Positions 8,192-16,224 of a stretch of 22,880 nt of DNA are shown one piece after another. Every line of letters starts with the position of its first letter. The first letter of the stretch is position 1. The notes under the pieces are model-generated. The model did not search any database, was not told where the DNA came from, and was given only the letters and a program-made list of their open reading frames with translations. Source of the DNA: Acetatifactor sp. (GTDB lineage Bacteria; Bacillota; Clostridia; Lachnospirales; Lachnospiraceae); the NCBI GenBank assembly GCA_016303085.1, contig JAEDMI010000014.1, positions 1 through 22,880 of the forward strand, given 5' to 3'. The position numbers were made by a program, and so were the translations under genes.

Positions 8192-9358
8192 ATGGCAACA
8201 CAGAGACCGGCGAAACGAAGAAGAAAAGAACAATCTGAATATTTTTTTGACTACAGCCTTCTGTTTATTGTGCTGTTCCTGCTGGGCTTCGGACTGGTCA
8301 TGATTTATTCCGCCAGCTCCTATGAGGCGTTTCAGGAGTTCCAAGATGCGGCACATTATTTAAAGAAACAGCTGACTGCAATTATCATCGGACTGGTGAT
8401 GATGGTTGTTGTGGCAAATATTCCCTATCATTTTTGGGAGAAATTTTATCTGCTGGGCTATATTGTGTCCATGGCACTGGTGCCTCTGGTTCTGACTCCT
8501 CTGGGAGTGGAATCCCACGGTGCAAGGCGCTGGATTCGTATTCCGGGAATCGGACTCAACCTGCAGCCGGCGGAGGTGGCAAAGCTGGGCATGATTCTGT
8601 TCCTTGCGGTGATGGTGTGCAAGATGGGAAAAGGTGTGCGTTCCATGAAGGGTTTCATTTTTATGGTGCTGCTTCCCATGCCTGTGGTGTTGGAGGTTTA
8701 TCTGATTACGAAAAACCTGAGCTCTGCCATCATAATCTTAGGAATTTCTGTTCTGATGGTGTTTGTGGCAAGCCCCGATTACAAGAAATTTGTTATCATG
8801 GGCGCGGCAGGTGTGGCAGCAGTGGCGTTATTGGTGTTTCTGATCGTGTCCTCAGGAGGAGAGGGCGGCTTCAGAAGCGAGCGTATTGTGGCATGGCTGG
8901 ACCCGGAAAGCCAGGCTCAGGGCAAGGGGTTCCAGACCCTGCAGGCATTGTATGCCATCGGCAGCGGCGGCATTTGGGGCAAGGGCCTGGGCCAGAGTAT
9001 GCAGAAGCTCAGTTTCCTGCCTGAGGCACAGAATGATATGATTTTCTCCATCATCTGCGAGGAACTGGGGTTGTTCGGAGCTATTGCCATCATTTTAATG
9101 TTTATCATGCTCCTCTGGAGAATGATGGTGATTGCAAACAATGCCTCGGATTTGTTCGGCGCCATGCTGGTGGTGGGCGTCATGGGACATATTGCCATTC
9201 AGGCAATCCTGAACATTGCGGTTGTGACTAACACAATCCCCAACACGGGAATTTCCCTTCCCTTTATCAGCTACGGCGGTTCTTCGGTCATGTTTCTGCT
9301 GATTGAAATCGGCCTTGTATTAAGCGTGGCAAAGAGAATCCAGCTGAAGGAATTGTAA
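8192..9358 (+). CDS. ftsW: SEDS peptidoglycan glycosyltransferase FtsW/SpoVE
   Basis: This polytopic SEDS protein polymerises lipid II into glycan strands together with a partner class B PBP, two of which are encoded just upstream. The 388-aa protein has about ten membrane segments after a very basic N-terminus (QRPAKRRRKEQ). EAQNDMIFSIICEELGLFG carries the conserved Asp (about residue 282) that matches the catalytic position in this family. PNTGISLPFISYGGSS is the SEDS signature near the C-terminus. ATG 8192 has AAGGAG at 5 bases; the GTG at 8186 overlaps that site and is unlikely. Whether it serves vegetative division (FtsW) or spore cortex synthesis (SpoVE) cannot be told from sequence, since both occur at this locus in relatives. 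Confidence 0.93.
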   Translation: MATQRPAKRRRKEQSEYFFDYSLLFIVLFLLGFGLVMIYSASSYEAFQEFQDAAHYLKKQLTAIIIGLVMMVVVANIPYHFWEKFYLLGYIVSMALVPLVLTPLGVESHGARRWIRIPGIGLNLQPAEVAKLGMILFLAVMVCKMGKGVRSMKGFIFMVLLPMPVVLEVYLITKNLSSAIIILGISVLMVFVASPDYKKFVIMGAAGVAAVALLVFLIVSSGGEGGFRSERIVAWLDPESQAQGKGFQTLQALYAIGSGGIWGKGLGQSMQKLSFLPEAQNDMIFSIICEELGLFGAIAIILMFIMLLWRMMVIANNASDLFGAMLVVGVMGHIAIQAILNIAVVTNTIPNTGISLPFISYGGSSVMFLLIEIGLVLSVAKRIQLKEL

Positions 9359-9422
9359 AAACAGGGTACGTGGAAAAGCTCTGCCACATAGGATATATAA
9401 ATCATATTCCAGGCAGATAACT

Positions 9423-10676
9423 ATGGATTCTATTCGCATTCGGGGCGGTGTTGCCCTGCAGGGAAATGTTTGTATTCAAGGTTCTAAAAACGCAGCGTTG
9501 CCCATACTGGCGGCGACCCTGCTCACCGGGGACAGCTCGCTCTTAAAAAATTGTCCCAGAATTGCGGATGTCTATGCTATGGTCAGCCTGCTGAAAAGTC
9601 TGGGCTGCACCGTAAACTGGCAGGAGAACGGCATAGAAGTGGATTCCTCCCGAGTGAGGAGAGGCAAGATGCAGTCCGAGGCAGTGAAGGGGATGCGTTC
9701 TTCCCTATGTCTGCTGGGAGCTTTGCTTGGCAGATGCAGCGAGGTTGCGATGGAACATCCCGGAGGATGCTGTATCGGTGCCCGTCCCATCGATTTGCAT
9801 ATATATGCCCTTGAGCAGATGGGGGTGGACTTTTGGTGTGAGGACGGTATGCTGCGTGCAACTGCCGACAGGCTTCACGGCGCCGGAATTGTTCTGCCGA
9901 AACCCAGTGTAGGGGCGACGGAGAACGTGATTCTCGCCGGGGTCTGTGCAGAGGGGGACACCATCCTGGAGGGAGCGGCCAGAGAGCCGGAAATAACTGC
10001 ATTGTGCGGTTACCTGAAGTGCTGCGGGGCATGGATTGAGGGCGCAGGAACCGAGCGAATCGTCATCCGTGGCGGAAGGAGTCTCTACGGGACGGAATTT
10101 ACGATTCCGGCAGACAGAATTGTGGCGGGAACCTATCTGCTGGCCTGCATGGGAACCGGCGGCAGCATCTTCTTGGAAAGAGCGCCCCGGGAGGAGATGG
10201 GGGCGGTGCTGGAGGTGGCTGAGCGCATGGGCGGGCACTTCTGTTCCTCGGATGAGGGCATCTATGTGCAGGGACCGGTGAGACCACGGGCGGTGAGCCG
10301 TATCGAGACGGCGCCTTATCCGGGATTCCCCACAGATTTGCAGTCCATGGCGCTGGCGGTGGAAACGCTGGGAGAGGGAGAATCCCTTATAGAAGAAACT
10401 ATATTTGAAAATCGGTTCAGGGTCGTGGAAGAATTTCGCCGGATGGGTGCCTGCATTGAGCAGGTAGGTGAGAGAAGCGTTTTGGTGAGAGGTGTCTCCT
10501 CTCTCCGGGGTGCGGATGTTGACGCCAAGGAACTCAGAGGCGGAGCGGCGCTGGTTATTGGGGGATTGATGGCACAGGGGAAAACGAATGTTACGGGATG
10601 CCCTTTCATTTACCGCGGATACGAAAATATCTGCCGCGATTTCAGAGAGTTAGGAGCGAGAATTATCAGTGTATAA
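9423..10676 (+). CDS. murA: UDP-N-acetylglucosamine 1-carboxyvinyltransferase (MurA type)
   Basis: MurA transfers enolpyruvate from PEP to UDP-GlcNAc, the first committed step of peptidoglycan synthesis and the target of fosfomycin. The 417-aa length is standard. Key residues are visible: Lys22-Asn23 in GSKNAALPILAATLL, the catalytic cysteine Cys116 in PGGCCIGARPIDLH with Arg121, Asp305 in YPGFPTDLQ, and Arg372 in LRGGAALVIGG. Cys at 116 rather than Asp predicts fosfomycin sensitivity of this enzyme. It occupies the slot where B. subtilis has murG and murB. The ribosome binding site is weak (AGGCAG). The sequence is divergent in places from the best-known MurA proteins, so it may be one of two paralogues in the genome. 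Confidence 0.93.
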   Translation: MDSIRIRGGVALQGNVCIQGSKNAALPILAATLLTGDSSLLKNCPRIADVYAMVSLLKSLGCTVNWQENGIEVDSSRVRRGKMQSEAVKGMRSSLCLLGALLGRCSEVAMEHPGGCCIGARPIDLHIYALEQMGVDFWCEDGMLRATADRLHGAGIVLPKPSVGATENVILAGVCAEGDTILEGAAREPEITALCGYLKCCGAWIEGAGTERIVIRGGRSLYGTEFTIPADRIVAGTYLLACMGTGGSIFLERAPREEMGAVLEVAERMGGHFCSSDEGIYVQGPVRPRAVSRIETAPYPGFPTDLQSMALAVETLGEGESLIEETIFENRFRVVEEFRRMGACIEQVGERSVLVRGVSSLRGADVDAKELRGGAALVIGGLMAQGKTNVTGCPFIYRGYENICRDFRELGARIISV

Positions 10677-11397
10677 AAGGAAGAAAGCCGGTGTGATTCT
10701 ACTGGTGCTGGCCGTTTTGACAGCGGTGGTGCTGGGAGCCGGAGCCTACATGAAAACCACATACACCGTAAATACCGTATATGTGGAGGGAAACGTACAT
10801 TACACGGAGGATGAGATAAAGGAGATTGTCATGAGCGGTGCGCTGGGCAGCAATTCTCTTTATCTCTCCCTGAAATACAAGAACAGGGGAATAGAGAATG
10901 TTCCCTTCGTGGATGTAATGGATGTGAAAATTCTGGCGCCGGACACCATCAAGATTATTGTATATGAAAAAGTCCTGACAGGTTATGTAAAATATATGGA
11001 TACTTATCTTTACTTTGATAAGGACGGCTATATTGTGGAGAGCTCCGGTGTAAGAACCGTGGGTGTGCCTCAGATTACAGGACTTAAGTTCGATCATGCG
11101 GTGGTGGGACAGCAGCTGCCGGTGGAGGACAGGGATATCTTCAACAATATTCTGAATGTGACCAAGCTACTGCGCAAATATGAACTGAGTTCGGAAAAGA
11201 TTTATTTCAGCAGCTCCGGTGACATTACCGTTTATTTCGGACAGGTAAAGGTGGCGCTGGGAAACGATGCCGCCACACTGGAGGACAAGCTCCAGCGTCT
11301 GCCGGAGATTCTTCCGACGCTGGAGGGGAAATGCGGTACACTGCAAATGTCCGGCTATGATGAGAGCAGCGGAAGATATACATTCAAACCTGAGTAA
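10669..11397 (+). CDS. ftsQ: Cell division protein FtsQ/DivIB
   Basis: This 242-aa bitopic protein has a short basic N-terminus (YKRKKA), one membrane segment (about 8-28) and an extracytoplasmic POTRA domain. The POTRA domain begins with YTVNTVYVEGNVHYTEDEI (about 32-50) and is followed by the FtsQ/DivIB beta domain to the end. FtsQ/DivIB joins FtsL and DivIC to regulate septal wall synthesis. The GTG start overlaps the end of murA by 8 bases, and TAGGAG lies 12 bases upstream inside murA, so translation is probably coupled. Position (before ftsZ, after a mur gene), length and topology all support the call; sequence conservation in this family is low. Confidence 0.87.
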   Translation: MYKRKKAGVILLVLAVLTAVVLGAGAYMKTTYTVNTVYVEGNVHYTEDEIKEIVMSGALGSNSLYLSLKYKNRGIENVPFVDVMDVKILAPDTIKIIVYEKVLTGYVKYMDTYLYFDKDGYIVESSGVRTVGVPQITGLKFDHAVVGQQLPVEDRDIFNNILNVTKLLRKYELSSEKIYFSSSGDITVYFGQVKVALGNDAATLEDKLQRLPEILPTLEGKCGTLQMSGYDESSGRYTFKPE

Positions 11398-11433
11398 ACT
11401 GTAACAACCTGAATAAACTTTTTCAGAAAACAG

Positions 11434-11462
11434 TTGCGAAATTGAGAAAATAATTATATGAT
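11434..11462 (+). promoter_or_regulatory. Sigma-A-type promoter for ftsZ
   Basis: TTGCGA (11434-11439) and TATGAT (11457-11462) are separated by exactly 17 bp, upstream of ftsZ. The expected transcript starts near 11469 and carries about a 35-base leader with AAAGGAGG. An imperfect nested inverted repeat (AACTGT at 11397-11402 with ACAGTT at 11430-11435, and CTGAA with TTCAG inside) abuts and slightly overlaps the -35 element. Confidence 0.6.
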
Positions 11463-11503
11463 AGTCTATATGGAGTTTAGTATGTTTAAAGGAGGATATA
11501 CCC

Positions 11504-12694
11504 TTGCTTGAGATTAAGACAAATGACGCTGAATCTGCAGCAAAAATCATCGTGGTCGGTGTAGGCGGTGCAGGTAATAATGCTGTTAATAGAATGATTG
11601 ACGAACAGATTGACGGAGTAGATTTTATCGGTGTCAATACCGATAAACAGGCATTGCAGCTCTGCAAGGCTCCCAAGCTTCTCCAAATCGGAGAAAAGCT
11701 GACAAAGGGACTTGGTGCCGGAGCAAAGCCTGAGGTTGGTGAGAAGGCTGCGGAGGAGAGCGCGGAGGAAATATCCACTGCCCTGAAGGGTGCAGACATG
11801 GTGTTTGTCACCTGCGGAATGGGCGGCGGCACCGGAACCGGTGCAGCTCCGGTGGTTGCCAAGCTGGCCAAGGAAATGGGAATTCTTACCGTGGGAGTTG
11901 TGACAAAGCCTTTCCGGTTTGAAGCGAAAGCCCGCATGATAAATGCAATCAGCGGCATAGAGCGTATCAAGGAGAATGTGGACACCTTGATTGTCATTCC
12001 CAACGACAAGCTACTTGAAATTGTGGACAGGCGTACCACCATGCCGGAGGCACTTAAGAAAGCAGATGAAGTCCTTCAGCAGGCAGTTCAGGGAATTACT
12101 GATCTGATTAATGTACCTGCCGTTATCAACCTTGACTTTGCAGACGTTCAGACCGTTATGAAGGACAAGGGTATTGCACATATCGGTATCGGTGAAGGAA
12201 AGGGCGATGACAAGGCTCTTGAGGCAGTGAAGATGGCAGTGGAAAGCCCTCTGCTTGAAACCACGATTACCGGTGCTTCTCATGTCATCATCAATGTATC
12301 AGGTGACATTACATTGGCAGATGCAAGTGATGCCGCAAGCTATGTACAGAATCTGGCGGGAGAGGATGTCAATATCATCTTCGGTGCCATGTATGATGCA
12401 ACCAAATCCGACAGCTGTACCATTACCGTAATTGCCACAGGCCTTGAGGATGTGGCTGCGGGTGCTCCCGTTCAGCCCAGGCTTGGAGCCGGTACAGCGT
12501 ACAGACAGCCCACGGCTCATATCACACCCAACTCCATGAAGGGATTGAATGTTCCGCCTGTTGCGCCCGGAGTACAGCCCGGAGCAGGGCAGCCCGGTGC
12601 AAGACCGGTACCGGGAATTCAGAAACCGGTTGATATCAGAAGTTCCGTTGAGGAAAAGACCCTGAAGATTCCTGATTTCCTTCAGAGAAAATAA
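11504..12694 (+). CDS. ftsZ: Cell division GTPase FtsZ
   Basis: FtsZ is the tubulin-like GTPase that forms the division ring. The 396-aa protein shows [13 protein letters not shown] (about 19-31), the tubulin signature GGGTGTG (about 107-113), [11 protein letters not shown] (the T7 loop) and a Pro/Gly-rich variable linker (about 335-380). It ends in the conserved tail IPDFLQRK, which binds partner proteins. The start is TTG at 11504, 8 bases after a full AAAGGAGG (11488-11495). No ATG or GTG in that frame fits the site, so the rare start codon is well supported. ftsA, often directly upstream, is missing. The gene has its own promoter and terminator and so can be expressed separately from the dcw operon. 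Confidence 0.98.
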   Translation: MLEIKTNDAESAAKIIVVGVGGAGNNAVNRMIDEQIDGVDFIGVNTDKQALQLCKAPKLLQIGEKLTKGLGAGAKPEVGEKAAEESAEEISTALKGADMVFVTCGMGGGTGTGAAPVVAKLAKEMGILTVGVVTKPFRFEAKARMINAISGIERIKENVDTLIVIPNDKLLEIVDRRTTMPEALKKADEVLQQAVQGITDLINVPAVINLDFADVQTVMKDKGIAHIGIGEGKGDDKALEAVKMAVESPLLETTITGASHVIINVSGDITLADASDAASYVQNLAGEDVNIIFGAMYDATKSDSCTITVIATGLEDVAAGAPVQPRLGAGTAYRQPTAHITPNSMKGLNVPPVAPGVQPGAGQPGARPVPGIQKPVDIRSSVEEKTLKIPDFLQRK

Positions 12695-12715
12695 ACAAAA
12701 CATGTACAAAATGAG

Positions 12716-12740
12716 ACCGCGCAGTTCCTGCGCGGTTTTT
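12716..12740 (+). terminator. Intrinsic terminator after ftsZ
   Basis: A 9-bp GC-rich perfect stem, ACCGCGCAG and CTGCGCGGT, encloses a TTC loop and is followed by a run of five T (12736-12740). It lies 22 bases past the ftsZ stop and separates ftsZ from the spoIIGA promoter. Confidence 0.95.
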
Positions 12741-12761
12741 CTATGCCGTATTTTTATGTTT

Positions 12762-12770
12762 CCTGTCGAA
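12762..12770 (+). promoter_or_regulatory. Upstream Spo0A box
   Basis: CCTGTCGAA contains the perfect core TGTCGAA (12764-12770) and matches the Spo0A consensus TTTGTCRAA at 7 of 9 positions. It lies about 70 bases upstream of the predicted spoIIGA transcription start, a range in which Spo0A sites occur at the B. subtilis spoIIG promoter. Confidence 0.55.
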
Positions 12771-12795
12771 TAAATCAATTCGTTTCTGTCTTGTT

Positions 12796-12829
12796 TTTGA
12801 CAAATTCCATGCATACAGCCCTTTATAAT
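12796..12829 (+). promoter_or_regulatory. spoIIG-type, Spo0A-dependent sigma-A promoter with long spacer
   Basis: A perfect -35 TTGACA (12797-12802) and a perfect -10 TATAAT (12824-12829) are separated by 21 bp instead of 17. The B. subtilis spoIIG promoter has consensus-like elements 22 bp apart and needs Spo0A to work. The -35 lies inside TTTGACAAA (12796-12804). The reverse complement of that element, TTTGTCAAA, is a perfect match to the Spo0A box TTTGTCRAA. Transcription should start near 12836, downstream of the first in-frame ATG of spoIIGA (12834). This promoter would drive spoIIGA-sigE at the onset of sporulation. Confidence 0.8.
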
Positions 12830-12851
12830 CATTATGAAAAGGATGATGCCG

Positions 12852-13739
12852 ATGCGCTATGAGTTGTATGTTGACAGCCTGTTTCTGATTAATTTTGTGA
12901 TGAACCTCTATATACTGATGCTGGTAAACCGCAGCACGCTCCGCACTGCCACGCCGGGGCGGCTTTTGGCGGGAGCAGCTTTCGGCGGCGGAGGTTATCT
13001 GCTTCTTCTTTTCATCGGAGGGCCTGTACCTTTTAAACTTCTGCTTGGAGCGGCGGGAGCATTGGGAATGCTTCTGATAAGTTTTCCGGTAAAGGGTTTC
13101 AAAAACTTTCTGAGACTTGTGGAAAAAACCCTGTTTTTCTCCTTCTGTATCGGAGGCGGGATGCTTTTCCTGATTCGCAGCCTGCACCTGACGGAAGGCG
13201 TATTGACAGGAATTTGTGGTGTCATGGGTCTGGGGGGAGTTCTTTTCCTTTTCCTGAGCCACTTTTTAAGGGAGCCGAAGCCGGAGCACTGTATCTGTCG
13301 TGCTACGCTTGTGCGTGAGGGAACGAGGGTTACGGTATCGGCGCTGCTTGATTCGGGAAACAGTCTTGCGGAACCAATCAGCGGGAAGCCGGTGTCCGTG
13401 GTGGAGGAGAAGGTGTTCAGAAGCCTGTGGGGAAGCGGTGGACAGGGCTACAGAGCCATACCGTACCACAGCATCGGGAAAAACAGAGGGATTCTGGAGG
13501 GATATTTGCTGCCGGAGCTTTATCTTGAGGTAAACGGGATGCGCAAGATCTTTCGGAATGTATATGTGGCTGTCAGCCCGGAAAGTATTTCGGCGGCGGA
13601 CGGGTATAAGGCTGATTCCGTAAAAATGATTATTAATCCCCGGCTTCTGGCGGAAGAAAAAGGGGGAAGCCTTAAAAAGAGGCAGAATGAGAGGATGTAT
13701 GATACTAAAAGTGGCGATTCCGGGAAAGATGCAGTTTAA
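12852..13739 (+). CDS. spoIIGA: Sporulation sigma-E factor processing peptidase SpoIIGA
   Basis: SpoIIGA is a membrane-embedded aspartic protease that removes the pro-sequence of sigma-E at the septum in response to a forespore signal. The N-terminal half holds about five hydrophobic segments, beginning [18 protein letters not shown]. The C-terminal half carries the protease motif [12 protein letters not shown], with the catalytic Asp at about residue 167. I chose ATG 12852 (295 aa) because AAAAGG lies 9 bases upstream, the N-terminus then matches the family, and the in-frame ATG at 12834 lies before the predicted transcription start. The 3' end overlaps sigE by about 41 bases, which suggests translational coupling of protease and substrate. 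Confidence 0.95.
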   Translation: MRYELYVDSLFLINFVMNLYILMLVNRSTLRTATPGRLLAGAAFGGGGYLLLLFIGGPVPFKLLLGAAGALGMLLISFPVKGFKNFLRLVEKTLFFSFCIGGGMLFLIRSLHLTEGVLTGICGVMGLGGVLFLFLSHFLREPKPEHCICRATLVREGTRVTVSALLDSGNSLAEPISGKPVSVVEEKVFRSLWGSGGQGYRAIPYHSIGKNRGILEGYLLPELYLEVNGMRKIFRNVYVAVSPESISAADGYKADSVKMIINPRLLAEEKGGSLKKRQNERMYDTKSGDSGKDAV

Positions 13740-14436
13740 GATGATTCGCAGAGAAAATATTCTTCTGCGCAGAAAAGGGGAAATCCATTATATCGGAGGA
13801 GCGGAGGTGCTGCCGCCGCCTCTGGAGGTGGAGCAGGAAAGCCGGGTCATAAACGATTTGGGCACCGAGGTGGATGCCGAAGCCAAGGCGATTTTAATTG
13901 AACACAACCTGAGGCTGGTGGTTTACATAGCAAAAAAATTCGACAATACCGGTGTGGGTGTGGAGGACCTGATTTCCATCGGGACCATAGGTCTGATAAA
14001 GTCCATCAATACCTTCAATCCGGAAAGGAATATAAAGCTGGCTACCTATGCGTCAAGGTGTATTGAAAATGAGATTCTTATGTATCTGAGGAGAAACAGC
14101 AGGCATAAACAGGAAGTCTCTCTGGATGAACCGTTGAATGTGGACTGGGACGGAAACGAGCTTTTGTTGTCCGATATTCTGGGAACAGATGAGGATGTGA
14201 TTTACCGGAACATTGAGAATGAGGTGGAGAGAAAACTGCTGATGGGTGCCGTAAATAAGCTGTCTGACAGGGAGAGGATGATTATCAATCTGCGCTTTGG
14301 GCTGGGAACCAGAGAAGGAAAGGAAATGACACAGAAGGAGGTTGCCACTCTGCTGGGTATCTCACAGTCTTACATATCGCGGTTGGAGAAAAAAATCATG
14401 CGTCAGCTGAAAAAAGAGATGAGTAACCATATTTAG
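13699..14436 (+). CDS. sigE: RNA polymerase sporulation sigma factor SigE (pro-sigma-E)
   Basis: Sigma-E directs early mother-cell transcription. The protein has a basic, partly hydrophobic pro-sequence of about 29 residues before [13 protein letters not shown], which corresponds to the B. subtilis processing region (YYIGGSEALPPPL). Region 2 then follows with [26 protein letters not shown] and [19 protein letters not shown], and then [19 protein letters not shown]. The region 4 helix-turn-helix reads [27 protein letters not shown] 13699 gives a pro-sequence length like that of B. subtilis; the in-frame ATG at 13687 would add four residues and also has a nearby AAGAGG. It is co-transcribed with spoIIGA. 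Only the exact start is uncertain. Confidence 0.97.
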   Translation: MILKVAIPGKMQFKMIRRENILLRRKGEIHYIGGAEVLPPPLEVEQESRVINDLGTEVDAEAKAILIEHNLRLVVYIAKKFDNTGVGVEDLISIGTIGLIKSINTFNPERNIKLATYASRCIENEILMYLRRNSRHKQEVSLDEPLNVDWDGNELLLSDILGTDEDVIYRNIENEVERKLLMGAVNKLSDRERMIINLRFGLGTREGKEMTQKEVATLLGISQSYISRLEKKIMRQLKKEMSNHI

Positions 14437-14439
14437 GCT

Positions 14440-14468
14440 TTGCAATGACTATCACTATGGTATATACT
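14440..14468 (+). promoter_or_regulatory. Candidate promoter for the small gene at 14496
   Basis: TTGCAA (14440-14445) and TATACT (14463-14468) are spaced 17 bp apart and begin just after the sigE stop. Transcription would start near 14475, so the longer reading of the next ORF from ATG 14445 would lie over the promoter and is unlikely. The segment GGTATATACTGTAAA closely resembles one before ylmC (16295-16309). Confidence 0.5.
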
Positions 14469-14495
14469 GTAAAGAGAAAAGAGAGGTTTTGGGGT

Positions 14496-14801
14496 ATGAT
14501 ACAGCGTGAAGATATTCTGTCCATGGAATATTTAAAGAAGACGGAGTTTACCGGATGTCATCAGGGGATGCGCTATCGCCTGGAGGGAGTGACCGGAGAG
14601 GACGGAGAGAAAAAACTTCGCTGTACGGTTTGGCCGGAGCCATTTAATTTTTTTACAACGTCCGATGAAGAGAAAGAGAGTGCGGAGTTTTTGTTTGCCG
14701 AGGACGGTGTCGCGGATGCGGTGGCGTGGATGAATGACAGACTGTTTGAGGAGAAGGACAGATGGGAACACGCGGGAGAAAAATGGGATAATTACGGATA
14801 G
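14496..14801 (+). CDS. Conserved-looking hypothetical protein, 101 aa
   Basis: I do not recognise a named family. From ATG 14496 (GAGAGG at 9-base spacing) the product is a soluble, acidic 101-aa protein with no signal peptide or membrane segment. It contains MEYLKKTEFTG and GMRYRLEG near the N-terminus, and CTVWPEPFNFF around residues 43-53. A helical, acidic C-terminal half follows (VADAVAWMNDRLFEEKDRW). The alternation of an aromatic-rich middle and a helical end suggests a small folded domain. It is followed 11 bases later by a VanZ-family gene and probably forms a two-gene unit with it. It sits where sigG would be expected in relatives. Its function is unknown. Confidence 0.75.
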   Translation: MIQREDILSMEYLKKTEFTGCHQGMRYRLEGVTGEDGEKKLRCTVWPEPFNFFTTSDEEKESAEFLFAEDGVADAVAWMNDRLFEEKDRWEHAGEKWDNYG

Positions 14802-14812
14802 AGGAGTTTTTC

Positions 14813-15355
14813 ATGATACAATATATATGCAGGGACATGGCGCAGACAGTGCGCTATCTCCCTTACGGGCTGATGGTGGGGATTCCTGTTACAGCTGTTG
14901 CCCTGTTGGTGATAAACGGCAGGCGAAAGCAGATGAAGAAACCATCGTTGCGCTGGTTCCCCGCCGTACTTTTCGGCGTTTATCTCACGGTGTTGCTTGC
15001 CATCACTTTTTTGTCCCGGGAAAACGGAAGCAGAAACGTCGTGATGGATTGGAAACTGTTTTCCACATGGGGGATTAATGACAGAAACAATGCCTTTGTG
15101 ATTGAGAATGTGTTGCTCTTTATACCGTACGGATTTCTGTGCGGCTGGAATTTTGACTGGGCAAAGAACGGGTTGAAGTGTACCTTGTTCGGCGCCGTTA
15201 CCAGCTTAGGAATAGAGTGCCTTCAGCTGGTGACGGGCCGGGGCTATTTTCAGATTGACGATATTTTGACCAACATTCTGGGAACTGTCCTGGGATGGCT
15301 GGTCTTTCGACTTTTGTCTGTCATATGCAACCTGTCAGCCTCCCGGGGAGATTGA
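14813..15355 (+). CDS. VanZ-family membrane protein
   Basis: This 180-aa protein has about five membrane segments (roughly 20-35, 47-66, 98-112, 122-138 and 152-170). The VanZ-family core is clear: FVIENVLLFIPYGFLCGW, then SLGIECLQLVTGRGYFQIDDILTNILGT with Glu, Arg, Asp and Asn at family positions. VanZ gives low-level teicoplanin resistance in enterococci by an unclear mechanism; most chromosomal homologues in Firmicutes have no assigned role. GAGGAG lies 6 bases before ATG 14813. It is convergent with sigG, with only 43 bases between stop codons and no clear terminator there. A link to sporulation would be guesswork based on position alone. Confidence 0.88.
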   Translation: MIQYICRDMAQTVRYLPYGLMVGIPVTAVALLVINGRRKQMKKPSLRWFPAVLFGVYLTVLLAITFLSRENGSRNVVMDWKLFSTWGINDRNNAFVIENVLLFIPYGFLCGWNFDWAKNGLKCTLFGAVTSLGIECLQLVTGRGYFQIDDILTNILGTVLGWLVFRLLSVICNLSASRGD

Positions 15356-15398
15356 TGGGCATGAGAGCGCCCGCAGAATTCAAGATAAAAGTTGGCTT

Positions 15399-16181
15399 TC
15401 AGGCGGTAAGATATGCGCGCATGGTTCTCAGCGCGTTTTTTTCCAGACGTGATACCTGGGCCTGGGAGATACCGATGGCATCAGCCACTTCCATCTGAGT
15501 TTTACCTTCAAAGAACCGCAGGGAGATGATTTCGTGTTCTCTGGGGTTCAGTTTTTTCATAGCTTCACTCAGGGAGAGATGTTCCACCCAGGTCTCCTCC
15601 TTATTTTTTTTGTCACTGATCTGGTCCATGACATAGAGCGTATCACCGCCGTCGGTAAAGATAGGCTCGTAGAGACTCATGGGACTCTGAATGGCATCCA
15701 GCGCATAAGCAATATCCTCCTTGGCGATACCCACTTCGACTGCGATTTCCTCTATGGAGGGTTCCTTCATGTTTTTTCTGGTAAGAGTTTCTCTGGCATA
15801 AATTGCTTTATACGCAGTATCCTTCAGAGAGCGGGATACTCGGATGCTGTTGCTGTTATCCCTTAAGAAACGCCGGATTTCCCCTATAATCATGGGGACG
15901 GCGTAAGTGGAAAATTTTACATTCAGGGAAGAATCAAAATTGTCGATTGCCTTTATCAGCCCGATACAGCCTATCTGGAACAAATCATCCACATTTTCGC
16001 TGCTGGAAGAGAAGCGTTTAATGACGCTTAAAACAAGGCGCAGATTCCCTTCGATATAGGTCTCTCTTGCCTTTGTGTCACCGGCTTCGATTTGGTGAAA
16101 CAGAGCCTCTTTTTCTTCTGATTTCAGTAAAGGGAGCTTGGAAGTATTTACTCCGCAGATTTCAACTTTTCCCTGTGCCAT
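15399..16181 (-). CDS. sigG: RNA polymerase sporulation sigma factor SigG
   Basis: Sigma-G controls late forespore genes. The 260-aa protein begins with VEICGVNTSKLPLLKSEE, nearly the same as the diagnostic N-terminus of B. subtilis SigG, and has no pro-sequence. Region 2 includes GNLRLVLSVIKRF, VDDLFQIGCIGLIKAIDNF and VKFSTYAVPMIIGEIRRFL. The SIRVSRSLKD block and SLYEPIFTDGGDTLYVMDQ are typical of SigG and SigF. Region 4 has KTQMEVADAIGISQAQVSRLEKNA. The start at 16181 has GAGGA about 8 bases upstream on the minus strand. In B. subtilis the gene lies just downstream of sigE in the same direction; here it is reversed, with two genes in between. A forespore-type promoter is visible upstream. 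Confidence 0.97.
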   Translation of the reverse strand: MAQGKVEICGVNTSKLPLLKSEEKEALFHQIEAGDTKARETYIEGNLRLVLSVIKRFSSSSENVDDLFQIGCIGLIKAIDNFDSSLNVKFSTYAVPMIIGEIRRFLRDNSNSIRVSRSLKDTAYKAIYARETLTRKNMKEPSIEEIAVEVGIAKEDIAYALDAIQSPMSLYEPIFTDGGDTLYVMDQISDKKNKEETWVEHLSLSEAMKKLNPREHEIISLRFFEGKTQMEVADAIGISQAQVSRLEKNALRTMRAYLTA

Positions 16182-16224
16182 GTTCTTCCTCGTTTCTGCG
16201 CCGCGCGCCTGTATTGAATAGTGG

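Noticed and set aside
9359..9422. Inverted repeat GTGG/CCAC in the gap before murA
   Set aside because: The stem is only four pairs with a 10-base loop, and no T-run is present; it is likely chance.
11167..12042. Minus-strand open frame (291 codons) opposite ftsQ and ftsZ
   Set aside because: It is a shadow of ftsZ codon use, very rich in Ser, Pro and Ala, with no motif or initiation signal.
15356..15398. Possible terminator between the convergent VanZ-like gene and sigG
   Set aside because: Only a 4-bp GGGC/GCCC pairing is present and no T-run follows on either strand.
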